A DNA stretch of 64,000 nucleotides, from the NCBI RefSeq assembly GCF_000817735.3, contig NZ_JTJC03000005.1, forward strand, positions 124,001 through 188,000, read 5' to 3'. The translations under genes were made by a program, and so were the position numbers. Shown here piece by piece: positions 24,298-32,317 of this stretch. The stretch is from Scytonema millei VB511283. GTDB taxonomy: Bacteria; Cyanobacteriota; Cyanobacteriia; Cyanobacteriales; Chroococcidiopsidaceae. Within the stretch, counting starts at the first letter, position 1. Each line of letters opens with the position of its first letter. The notes beneath the pieces were generated by a model, which made no database searches, was not told the origin of the DNA, and was given only the letters and a program-made list of their open reading frames with translations.

Positions 24298-25737
24298 TTG
24301 TCAACACAAACCTTTCTAATCAAACTTCTGGCACGAAAACAATCTCAAGAGCGAGGATTTACTATAGTACTTGCTCTTAGTATGGGTTTAATCTTAATGG
24401 CAATTGCGACTACCCTAATTTTTCGTGCTTCTCGTAACGAAGCGATCGCTTCTACCCGCACTCAGACTGGCGATAGTTTAGCTGTTGCTGAAGGAGGTAT
24501 TGCTAGAATTATAGCTCTCATGACTAAACCAGAAAACGCAGTTTTACTAACTCGAAATTACGATCCAATCGACCCAAAAACGGGAAAAAATTATCTGGGA
24601 GCCGATGGCATTCCTAAAACGAGCGACGATACCACAACTGCTATTAATGAATGGATAACTCCGATTACTTTTCCTTGTCTACCGTCAGTATCTCCTAATG
24701 TAACTGCACTAACCAGTTCTAACAGTATTGGTAACGGTCAATTTCAGTTGCTGGCATATCGTTACGATAGTTTAAAGCAAACAGGAACTTTCCTCATATC
24801 GGGTCAAAACGATAATTCTATCGCTTATCTTGCAGTTACAGTAGCAATTAGTGCAACAATTCAAAATTTTCCTGGCGCTATTAGCACTCATACTACTATC
24901 GATCCGGATCGCATTGAAATACAAGCACGCAAAATTGTAGGTAAGAATGCTAATATTTACTTCGATCCTGTGACCGCTTTCGATAATTCTAATCTCAGTG
25001 GATATGCCATAAAAGGTGGTGCAAATAGATCTCAATATCTCGCTGCTATCGGTTCGGCATTAGATACCACAGATACTAGTATTGATGGCACGATTTTCGC
25101 TTGTAAACTGCAACTTAACTTTCCATTCACTGCACAAGGTACGGATTTAGGACAAATTACAGAGGCAAGCTTTCCAACTGTTACACCACCTGCAATACCT
25201 ACACTCCTTCTAACTGGTGCTAGCGGACAAATTACGCATTATCAAACTAATAAAATTGATATCACTGATAAAATAATTGATGTTGATACAACTGCTGGTC
25301 CAGTTTATCTTTATGTGAAAGGTTCGTATTCAGGTAAAGAAGGATTTCATTTGCGAGGAAATTCTAAAATTCGTAATATTCGCACTGATGGACAACTACC
25401 CAGAGTTGGAGATTTACGAATTATTATTGTCTACAGTGGTTTGGGAACGCCGCAGTCTGCCTATCTTTACAATACTGCTTGTATTCAGAATGCTTTTCTT
25501 TACAATCGAGATGCAGATTTTAAATTAGAAACTTCAGGGGACGGTTGTGAGAGTCCTGGGAATAGTAATTTTGATGGAGTGGTGTGGGCTGAAGATATTC
25601 AAAATACTGATGTAAGTCTTGCTGGGATTAATGTACCGGATAACCTTCTCAGTTTATCAGACTTAGCTAATAGTTTTAACTTATATACTATTAATAAAAT
25701 TGGCTCGATCCAAAAGTGGCAGCGATATAAGTTGTAG
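24298..25737 (+). CDS. PilX/GspK-like minor pilin, first of the minor-pilin set
   Basis: This is a 479-residue pilin-like protein. Its N-terminus has the prepilin form: basic residues, then G before FTIVLALSMGLILMAIATT. The fifth residue after the cleavage site is Leu and not Glu, as is known for PilX/GspK tip subunits. The following helix (ASRNEAIASTRTQTGDSLAVAEGG) fits the PilX N-terminal family. The rest is a large Ser/Thr-rich extracellular-type domain. I accept the TTG start at 24298 because AGGA lies a few bases upstream and no ATG precedes the signal. It should be processed by prepilin peptidase and placed at the pilus tip. Hps (hormogonium polysaccharide) pseudopilins are a close alternative. 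Confidence 0.82.
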   Translation: MSTQTFLIKLLARKQSQERGFTIVLALSMGLILMAIATTLIFRASRNEAIASTRTQTGDSLAVAEGGIARIIALMTKPENAVLLTRNYDPIDPKTGKNYLGADGIPKTSDDTTTAINEWITPITFPCLPSVSPNVTALTSSNSIGNGQFQLLAYRYDSLKQTGTFLISGQNDNSIAYLAVTVAISATIQNFPGAISTHTTIDPDRIEIQARKIVGKNANIYFDPVTAFDNSNLSGYAIKGGANRSQYLAAIGSALDTTDTSIDGTIFACKLQLNFPFTAQGTDLGQITEASFPTVTPPAIPTLLLTGASGQITHYQTNKIDITDKIIDVDTTAGPVYLYVKGSYSGKEGFHLRGNSKIRNIRTDGQLPRVGDLRIIIVYSGLGTPQSAYLYNTACIQNAFLYNRDADFKLETSGDGCESPGNSNFDGVVWAEDIQNTDVSLAGINVPDNLLSLSDLANSFNLYTINKIGSIQKWQRYKL

Positions 25738-25852
25738 AGTTGTAAAGCTTTACCTTTTTAAAACTTTGTTTTTGAGCCATTGAGATCGCCTCAATTTCAC
25801 TCATTCACTTCACCGTAAATTCACTGAAAAACCAGCAACAATATTTATTAAG
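25738..25852. other. Intergenic sequence before the second pilin promoter
   Basis: This is AT-rich DNA between the PilX-like gene and the next promoter-like element. GAGATCGCCTC near 25781 is a short near-palindrome. No clear terminator with a T-run was seen, so readthrough into the next pilin genes remains possible. With the following element and leader the whole gap (25738-26067) is 330 bp. Confidence 0.5.
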
Positions 25853-25903
25853 ATTACCGTAATTCTACGGCAATAAGTCAGTATAAAACAGGGCAAACTA
25901 GAT
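25853..25903 (+). promoter_or_regulatory. Promoter-like element, copy 2, upstream of the PilV-FimT-PilW genes
   Basis: ATTACCG overlaps a 14-bp dyad CCGTA-ATTC-TACGG (25857-25870). CGGCAA is followed after 17 bp by GGGCAAACTAGAT (25891-25903). Compared with copy 1 the outer words are unchanged while the inner dyad bases change on both arms. A leader of about 165 bases then precedes the ATG at 26068. Confidence 0.6.
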
Positions 25904-26067
25904 TTAATTTTTAGGTTTTCTAATAGACAAAACATCATTTTTATTCTACCAACACAGAATTTTTATGAGGAGAATTGTTTTTTACATACAGTTAGTGCAA
26001 TAGCTCATTACTAATCGCATCATACTATCAAATAAATTAGCAGCGATTCAATTATAAAACTTTCAAC

Positions 26068-26604
26068 ATGGCGCGGTCGATGCATCTACAGAAATTGCCA
26101 CTACAAGATAAAGGATTTACTCTTTTTGAGGTATTGGTATCCATACTTATAGTTAGTATCTTTCTTTCTGTGGCAATGCAAGCGCTTTTATTTGCGATTA
26201 TTTTTAAAGTGCGCGCCGAACAGCGTAACGAAGCAGTCACTTGGATTCAGAAGGATTTAGAATTCGTAAAAAATCAAGCTAAAGAATACGAAATTAATAC
26301 TTTTCCTTATTCCAATAGATGTAATGCAACTACTTCTGCTGACGGCTTTGCTGCGGGATTACTGCATAGTATACTTGGCACACCAATGTCACCACCTCCA
26401 TCAGCACCATCTACCACAACATCTGTTTCTAAAACTTTAGCAGGAAAAAGTTTCACGCTGACTCGAACTGCTATTTATGATACTCCTACTTGTGCTTATA
26501 AATTACTTCAACTAACTTATAATGTCACGCCAGCAGACAATAGTTCCCCTATTGCAACGCTTTCAACTGAGGTAATTCCTGATGCGTCGCTTAAGTGTCC
26601 GTAA
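26068..26604 (+). CDS. PilV-like minor pilin
   Basis: The 178-residue protein starts MARSMHLQKLPLQDKG and has the class III/type IV prepilin cleavage signal before FTLFEVLVSILIVSIFLS; Glu is at position 5 after cleavage. A Cys pair in the body (NRCNATTSADG, TPTCAYKLL) and a C-terminal Cys are typical of small pilins held by disulfides. The stop overlaps the start of the FimT-like gene by 23 bp, so co-translation is likely. It is predicted to be a minor subunit of a type IV pilus or a related secretion pseudopilus, cleaved by PilD. Confidence 0.85.
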   Translation: MARSMHLQKLPLQDKGFTLFEVLVSILIVSIFLSVAMQALLFAIIFKVRAEQRNEAVTWIQKDLEFVKNQAKEYEINTFPYSNRCNATTSADGFAAGLLHSILGTPMSPPPSAPSTTTSVSKTLAGKSFTLTRTAIYDTPTCAYKLLQLTYNVTPADNSSPIATLSTEVIPDASLKCP

Positions 26605-27163
26605 AAATAATCAAAACAAAGGTTTCTCTTTAATAGAAATATTAATAATAGTTGTCATTATTGGCATTCTAGCCGCGATCGCAGTTCCTAGCTTTGCTGG
26701 TTCTTTGGATCGCGTCAAATTGAATCAAGCGGTAGTTGAAGTCAGAGGAATTTTGCAAGAAGCCCAAAGACAAGCTATTCGTAAAAGTCAACCTTGCGAT
26801 GTCATGTTGACGTTATCGACTACACCAATACAAATTACTGCGAATTGTGGTGTTACGGGCGATCGCAATTTATCACAGCGAGTTCAACTAATCACAAATA
26901 TTAGTCAAATAACGGGTAATCCCATCAAAATTACTTTCGGAATTTTAGGAACAGCAGAATTTACAGTTATCACTTCTACTAACCCTCCTCCTCCAGTTGA
27001 TTCTAGTGGAAAATTGATCTTTTCTGTTGCCCACAGCTCCATTCGCGATAAAAAATGTCTGGCTATATCTAATACTTTAGGATTGACAAGATCTGGTGAA
27101 TACACTGGTAATTCTACCACGGCAAATCAAATTACTGACAATGGTATGTGTACTGCATCCTAA
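26582..27163 (+). CDS. FimT/GspH-like minor pilin
   Basis: In 193 residues, the leader MRRLSVRKNNQNKG is followed by FSLIEILIIVVIIGILAAIA, a standard prepilin N-terminus with Glu at position 5. VPSFAGSLDRVKLNQAVVEV and ILQEAQRQAIRKSQ match the GspH/FimT family helix. Its start lies inside the PilV-like gene (23-bp overlap). The PilW-like gene begins two bases after its stop, if the ATG at 27166 is used. In other bacteria FimT/FimU joins PilV, PilW and PilX in the complex that starts pilus assembly. Confidence 0.87.
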   Translation: MRRLSVRKNNQNKGFSLIEILIIVVIIGILAAIAVPSFAGSLDRVKLNQAVVEVRGILQEAQRQAIRKSQPCDVMLTLSTTPIQITANCGVTGDRNLSQRVQLITNISQITGNPIKITFGILGTAEFTVITSTNPPPPVDSSGKLIFSVAHSSIRDKKCLAISNTLGLTRSGEYTGNSTTANQITDNGMCTAS

Positions 27164-27165
27164 TT

Positions 27166-28206
27166 ATGAGTTATATGAAAAAATATTTTGCTCGAATTTA
27201 TCATCGGTTTCATATTTCTCAGCATTCTAGAGGATTTACGCTCGTAGAGTTACTAATTGCAGTCTTAATTAGTACGATGGTAATTATCATTGCTGGATTT
27301 GCTCTCGTCACAATTGCATCTTTTGATAATAAAGCAGAAGCCAGAACCGAAAGGCAAATCGATCTCAATCGTGCGTTCGATTTCATGAGTCATGAAATTA
27401 GAATGGCAAGTAGAATTAATCGGCTTGAAACTGAAGTCGCCGATAACTCTACTACAACTTTGGAAAAAATTGTAGAAGACGCTGGGATTAAAACAAAATT
27501 AGGTAGTTATGGCACAATTGCTTTATATCTAGAAATTCCTACTACTAATATTCCTCCTTCTTGTCCTCCCTCAACTGCTTCTTACACAGTTCCCGCTGAT
27601 TATCAAACAGGGTATGACAAAGTAGTTTACGATATTCGCCCTACAACTGGAAGTTGGTTAAGTCCGAGAGTCATCGCACGTTACGGACGCATACCAAATG
27701 TAGATGGTTCAATCGATCCTTGCAAAAACCCTATTGCTAGCGATATTTTAGTTGACTCTATTTCCGATACAAACATCAACCCAACTTGCGCCGTCAAGTT
27801 TGGTGCTGGCGGTTTTTATGCTTGCGTTGACGGTAGCTTAGTGGATTTGTTCTTGCGTGGTGCAGTTAGTGGTACAGAAAATCAAGATGTCACGGGTAGG
27901 GCATTTTCTCGCCTCAGCAGCTACAGTACGGAACTCGCACCCGTGCTATCCGGTAGCAAGTCAGGAACAACCGAGATGAATTTGACTTGGACTTGGAGTG
28001 GTACGGGTAATCCGACTTACAAAGTCTATCGCACCGTGGATGGGGCAGCTACAGAAGTTTATAGCGGCTCTGTTTCTAGCTTAAATAGCAATAGTCTCAC
28101 TGCCAGCCTTCGCCCTAGCTCTGGTAAACAAAACTGCTATACAGTGAGAGCAACTATCGGTTCGTATACCAGTGCGCCAAGCAATGCAAGGTGTGAAGAT
28201 TTCTAA
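27166..28206 (+). CDS. PilW-like minor pilin with C-terminal FN3-like domain
   Basis: The 346-residue protein has a prepilin signal before FTLVELLIAVLISTMVIIIA (Glu5 present) and a PilW-type helix (RQIDLNRAFDFMSHEIRMAS). I prefer the ATG at 27166, two bases after the preceding stop; the frame also opens at 27148. The last 90 residues (from about 258) differ: LAPVLSGSKSGTTEMNLTW, then YKVYRTVDG and CYTVRAT, ending SAPSNARCEDF, which look like a fibronectin type III domain with the usual Tyr and Trp positions. Such a domain could bind a surface glycan or another protein at the pilus tip; that role is inference. It is the last gene of the pilin set. Confidence 0.84.
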   Translation: MSYMKKYFARIYHRFHISQHSRGFTLVELLIAVLISTMVIIIAGFALVTIASFDNKAEARTERQIDLNRAFDFMSHEIRMASRINRLETEVADNSTTTLEKIVEDAGIKTKLGSYGTIALYLEIPTTNIPPSCPPSTASYTVPADYQTGYDKVVYDIRPTTGSWLSPRVIARYGRIPNVDGSIDPCKNPIASDILVDSISDTNINPTCAVKFGAGGFYACVDGSLVDLFLRGAVSGTENQDVTGRAFSRLSSYSTELAPVLSGSKSGTTEMNLTWTWSGTGNPTYKVYRTVDGAATEVYSGSVSSLNSNSLTASLRPSSGKQNCYTVRATIGSYTSAPSNARCEDF

Positions 28207-28459
28207 GACACCAGGCAAATAAGATGCACGGTAATTTAGTTATCAAATCGATCGCGAGCCAGCGTAGAGAAATTGCTTTCGCAAGTCCTATGCGACCGAC
28301 CTATTTTGTCATAAAATTATCTTTTAATTAGAAAATTAAGAACTACAGAGATCGCGAGCGCTGAGGAAGCGGGACAATTCAAAATTCACGCATTCAAAAT
28401 TTACCACCCCTACACCCCACACCCTTTCTTCACTGATAACTGATAACTGATAACTGTTT

Positions 28460-29314
28460 ATGCGATCGCAATGGGAATGTTTGCTACAAAACTTAGGTGA
28501 ATGGCAGGGTTCGTTTACTCGATTCTCACCCCAAGCTGAGTTTATAGAAGATACGCCTACTGTCGTATCATTAGCTGGATTAAACGATAACAAAACCATT
28601 CGTCAAGTTGTCCGTTTCCTACCACCCAATCGTCCCGTAGAAGAGAAAGTATTTGAATACAGTTCTCTGGGTAAGGGAGTTCTGTTTTTTGAAAATGGGG
28701 CATTTTCTCAAGGTTCGATTCAACTCAGTCCGGTTGCAGAATTTGGCGCAGAACTTGGTTTAATTCATGGCGATCGCCGCTTGCGCTTAGTGCAACTTTT
28801 TACACCGAATGGACAGTTGGATAAAATCACGCTGATTCGCGAATATCTTGCTGGTACGACGACTCCAGAACGTCCACCTTTACAAGTTGATGACTTAGTA
28901 GGTGAATGGCAAGGAGAAGCAGTCACAATTTATCCTGACTGGCGATCGCCCGATACCTATCCTACGCAATTGCAAATCGAGCGCCTGGGTAGCGATCGCC
29001 TCACACAACAGTTGACTATTTACTCTACGCCAGAAAACCCTTATCAAATTAGTTCCACGGGCAAAATTGCCGGATCGTTACTCTACTTCGAGGGAAATTT
29101 TCCAGCCAATCCTCAAATGAGTCCCCAGATTAATCAAGTTATGCTACTACCAGATGGCGCTTCTGCCACCTGTCCTCAACAAGTGCAGTTAAGACAAGCC
29201 TTTTTTCTCGAAGTGGGTTGGCTAGTACAGCCAAATCTCCGACAAAGACTGATAAGACGTTACAACGACAAGGGTGAATGGACTAGCCTTACTTTGGTTA
29301 CTGAAAGGAAGTGA
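28460..29314 (+). CDS. DUF3598 family protein
   Basis: This is a 284-residue cyanobacterial protein of the DUF3598 family, which I recall as having a lipocalin-like (calycin) barrel fold and no proven function. The N-terminal WECLLQNLGEWQGSFTRFSP and the second-half LVGEWQGEAVTIYPDW show the duplicated GEWQG motif of the family. There is no signal peptide or membrane segment. The start ATG at 28460 directly follows a GATAACT tandem repeat, so the promoter must lie further upstream or within the repeats. Small-molecule binding is possible from the fold, but no ligand can be named. Confidence 0.85.
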   Translation: MRSQWECLLQNLGEWQGSFTRFSPQAEFIEDTPTVVSLAGLNDNKTIRQVVRFLPPNRPVEEKVFEYSSLGKGVLFFENGAFSQGSIQLSPVAEFGAELGLIHGDRRLRLVQLFTPNGQLDKITLIREYLAGTTTPERPPLQVDDLVGEWQGEAVTIYPDWRSPDTYPTQLQIERLGSDRLTQQLTIYSTPENPYQISSTGKIAGSLLYFEGNFPANPQMSPQINQVMLLPDGASATCPQQVQLRQAFFLEVGWLVQPNLRQRLIRRYNDKGEWTSLTLVTERK

Positions 29315-29384
29315 GTGATGCGTGAAGAAGGGGTGTAGGGTGTAGAGAATTTTGAATGCGTGAATGCGTGAATTGTTTTGCTCC

Positions 29385-29450
29385 CTCAGCTCCCGATCGC
29401 TCCCTCAGCTCCCTACTCCCTGCTCCCTACTCCCTGCTCCCTAATAACTG
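29385..29450. repeat. CTCCCTACTCCCTG-type tandem repeats
   Basis: Short units of CTCCCTCAGCTCC and CTCCCTACTCCCTG follow one another between the DUF3598 and signal peptidase genes. They are of the same kind as the tracts near 46905, 48620 and 54915. Confidence 0.7.
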
Positions 29451-29517
29451 ATGTACGTAAAATTACTGAAAAATTCATTGATATCTATCTAATTATAGTA
29501 GCGATCGCTTAGTGTTT

Positions 29518-30138
29518 ATGGTAGAAATACGTAATATATTTGTTAAAATAATTACTAAATTTATGCCCGTACAAAGCTTTCGAGTCAGTAAATCGCAAAA
29601 TCCTTGGGCTGAGGGTTCTAGGTTACTCGGAATAACATTGCTAATTGGATTTGGCATTCGGATAACTGCGGAGCAGTGTTACTTAATCCCTTCTACTTCC
29701 ATGAAGCCGACTTTACAGATTGACGATCGCCTCTTCGTAGACAAAATTAGCTACCACATCGGCAATCCTCAGCGAGGAGATATCATCGTGTTTACACCTC
29801 CAGAAGCAGTGATTCAGGAAGAACATTCTCGCGATGCCTATGTGAAGCGAGTTATTGGATTACCAGGAGAGAAAGTAGAGGTGAACAACGGGATCGTATA
29901 TATCAACGACCAACCATTAATAGAACATTACATTGCCGAGCCACCGGAATACATTTTAGCAGCAGCGATCGTGCCACCCAATTCTTACCTGGTACTAGGA
30001 GATAATCGCAATCGCAGCTATGACAGCCATGCTTGGGGTTTTATCAGTCGCGATCGCATTATTGGTAAGGCAGCAGTGCGTTTTTGGCCTCCCTACCGCG
30101 TGGGTAGTTTGTATGCTGAAACCGCCAGCAGTAATTAG
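29518..30138 (+). CDS. lepB: Signal peptidase I (S26)
   Basis: This enzyme removes signal peptides from exported proteins at the outer face of the plasma or thylakoid membrane. The N-terminal membrane anchor is LLGITLLIGFGIRITAEQCY. YLIPSTSMKPTL carries the catalytic Ser (about residue 61 from the ATG at 29518) and DAYVKRVIGLPGE the general-base Lys (about residue 110). VLGDNRNRSYDSHAWGF is the conserved box E. The start is uncertain between GTG 29512, ATG 29518 and ATG 29563. The length of about 206 is usual. It stands alone between a DUF3598 gene and a convergent porin. Confidence 0.94.
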   Translation: MVEIRNIFVKIITKFMPVQSFRVSKSQNPWAEGSRLLGITLLIGFGIRITAEQCYLIPSTSMKPTLQIDDRLFVDKISYHIGNPQRGDIIVFTPPEAVIQEEHSRDAYVKRVIGLPGEKVEVNNGIVYINDQPLIEHYIAEPPEYILAAAIVPPNSYLVLGDNRNRSYDSHAWGFISRDRIIGKAAVRFWPPYRVGSLYAETASSN

Positions 30139-30239
30139 ATAAAGTCTGCTTTCGGTTGAGTAGATAGATAATTCCCCTCAAATCGCAATCGAGAAATGAG
30201 GGGAATTTACAACCACCAACTAACAACCAACACCAACAA

Positions 30240-31850
30240 CTAAAATTCAAACGTTGTCCTCAACGTACCGACAACAATATCGCTATTGTCGCTATCGTGA
30301 CCTGGAGCAGTTAGCCAAATTACGCCCGGTGCAACCGAGATATTATCAGTCAGTTGATATCGATAGGAAGCTTCAACGTGCAACCCAGTGTCGGGATCTC
30401 TTCTTCTTTCTACACCGTCGCCGTCAGCAACAGTAAAACCACTCGTACCCGTTAGCTTAGGTTCCACCGCCACAATAATATTGAGTAGGTTTCCTTCCTT
30501 GCCCAAATCGGGAAAACTGAGGGACAGAGCATAGTTCCACACGTCAGCATCACCCAATCCAAGGACGATCGCCTTACTCAATCCTGCCCATCCACCAATT
30601 CTAATTCCAGGGGTGATGTCAAATTGTGCTTCTACACCGTAATGATTGCCTACTACCGATCGCGTGCTGCCATCAGCATCTGTGACTTCTACCAGCGATC
30701 TGATACTACCTTGTTCTGTCGTGTTTAAGGCTTCATCATACGTATGAAGATAGGCAAAAGCAACCTTAAATCTGTCAGTTCCGTACTCTAATCGCCCGAG
30801 AAAGCTGTTGCTACCGTTAAATAAACCGTTACCAGGGGAAGGATCTTCAGCATTACCAGCTTGATAGCCAAGTCCCAGTTTTAAAGCTTCAGTTATCGAG
30901 AACTCTGTAATTATCCCTGCATTCTGTCCCCCTGCATTATAGATGGGATTGAAGCTGAGATTACCAATTGCACCTACATTCGTGTCGGTAATCAGGTTAT
31001 CGACAATATCAAAAACGTCGTCGTATTCTCCAGAGTTAGCTAGCAGCCACACTCTTAGATTATCGCCAACTTGAAAACTGTAGTTGAGGTTATCTATGAC
31101 AACATCGTTTCCAGTATCTGTAGCATATGCTATCTGTCCTTCATTCGTAATGTTGCCTACATAATCAAAGGCACTAAAGTTACCTGCTTGCAAGCGAACT
31201 TGCAGTTGATCTGTACCAGTAAAACTAGACAGGAAATTGAACCGCATTCTCGTTTGTAAGACTGTGTTGTCCTCCACGTCATCGCCAAAAGTATCGCTAG
31301 CCGCCATAATGACTTGAGCGCTCAAGTTGGTTGTGGTAGAAAATTGATTCGCTTCCAGTTCGGCGGTGGTTGCTTCTAAGGCATCGACTCGACCGCGCAA
31401 AGTTGCAAGTTCCGTACCAAACTCCTCTTGCAACCGTTGTAAAGTTGCCAGGTCTTCTTTGTTGACCATATCAGCAGAAGCGGTCGCAATCAGTTCGTTG
31501 ACTCGATCTAAACAAGCGTTTAACCCTGCGGCAAATTCATAACGAGTTAAAGCGCGATTACCGCGATAAGTTCCATCGGGGTATCCAGCAATGCAACCAT
31601 ACCGTTCTACCAAAGATTGCAATGCCTGAAATGCCCAATCTGTAGGCTGCACGTCTGATAATTGGGAAACTGAAGTCACTTGAGCTAGCTGTGGCGATCG
31701 CTCTCCTGTTGTTAGTGTCTCAACGCTGGTTGTTGAAGTCACGGGAGTCACTGAACTTATATCTCCCGCGATCGCTGAGTTTAAATATAAAGAATTGGCA
31801 GCAATAATTGCTAGAGAAACGAAAAATGAATCTCTAAGAAGTTGTTTCAT
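30240..31850 (-). CDS. SLH-domain OprB-type porin (cyanobacterial 'iron uptake porin' family)
   Basis: This is an outer-membrane beta-barrel. The start at 31850 (MKQLLRDSFFVSLAIIAANS) has a GAGG ribosome site and gives 536 residues with a signal peptide. Next comes an SLH domain (DVQPTDWAFQALQSLVERYG, then GNRALTRYEFAAGLNACLDR), a coiled coil (LATLQRLQEEFGTELATLRGR), and then about 330 residues of alternating barrel strands ending in TLRTTFEF, with the terminal Phe needed for outer-membrane insertion. Such porins are the main outer-membrane proteins of cyanobacteria; the SLH part is thought to bind the cell wall. Iron as the substrate is only a database naming habit. Confidence 0.93.
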   Translation of the reverse strand: MKQLLRDSFFVSLAIIAANSLYLNSAIAGDISSVTPVTSTTSVETLTTGERSPQLAQVTSVSQLSDVQPTDWAFQALQSLVERYGCIAGYPDGTYRGNRALTRYEFAAGLNACLDRVNELIATASADMVNKEDLATLQRLQEEFGTELATLRGRVDALEATTAELEANQFSTTTNLSAQVIMAASDTFGDDVEDNTVLQTRMRFNFLSSFTGTDQLQVRLQAGNFSAFDYVGNITNEGQIAYATDTGNDVVIDNLNYSFQVGDNLRVWLLANSGEYDDVFDIVDNLITDTNVGAIGNLSFNPIYNAGGQNAGIITEFSITEALKLGLGYQAGNAEDPSPGNGLFNGSNSFLGRLEYGTDRFKVAFAYLHTYDEALNTTEQGSIRSLVEVTDADGSTRSVVGNHYGVEAQFDITPGIRIGGWAGLSKAIVLGLGDADVWNYALSLSFPDLGKEGNLLNIIVAVEPKLTGTSGFTVADGDGVERRRDPDTGLHVEASYRYQLTDNISVAPGVIWLTAPGHDSDNSDIVVGTLRTTFEF

Positions 31851-32317
31851 TAGTATATACCTCACACCTTTTCTAATATTTACCGAGAATGGCAAAGAAA
31901 AAAAGTTACATGGATTACGATATTTTCCCAAACTCAAAAAACTGTTTTAGTTGAAGATGGCAGTTGCTGATTTCGTCGAATTCTACAACTCTTTTGGCTC
32001 AAACTTTTGAACTCATTCCTAAGATAGATGTTCAAAAATCAGTCGAGAATATCTTTTGGGTTCGTTGAGCGGCGAAGTGATTCTGTCTTTTTATAAGTGT
32101 TTAAATGTTATCAACAAATAACTTGTGTAAAAAATGATTTGGAGTAGCAAAGATAACAATATTTTGAACGCTACGACTGTATTATAAAATCCACAAAATA
32201 TGGGTTTCAGTTGCGGTGTTAGCTATAGCTATCGCCATATTTTTGTAGTCGCGTGCAGGGTTTTATCAAGAGTAAACAATTCCAGTCTGGTAACTGCCAC
32301 CTGCACCAAACAAGAAG
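31851..32317. other. Gene-free 467 bp between two leftward genes
   Basis: The first 250 bases are the likely leader and promoter region of the porin gene and are AT-rich. I see no repeat family here and no convincing dyad. The open frame on the plus strand from 32253 runs into the antisense of the flavoprotein gene and looks like chance. Confidence 0.5.

Noticed and set aside
24256-24300. CAGGGCAAACT resembles the CAGGGCAAACC of the c-di-GMP-I (GEMM) riboswitch.
   Set aside because: The second conserved segment (GACGCAAAGCC) and the GAAA-tetraloop stem are missing in both copies, and only 30 bases remain before the start codon in copy 1.
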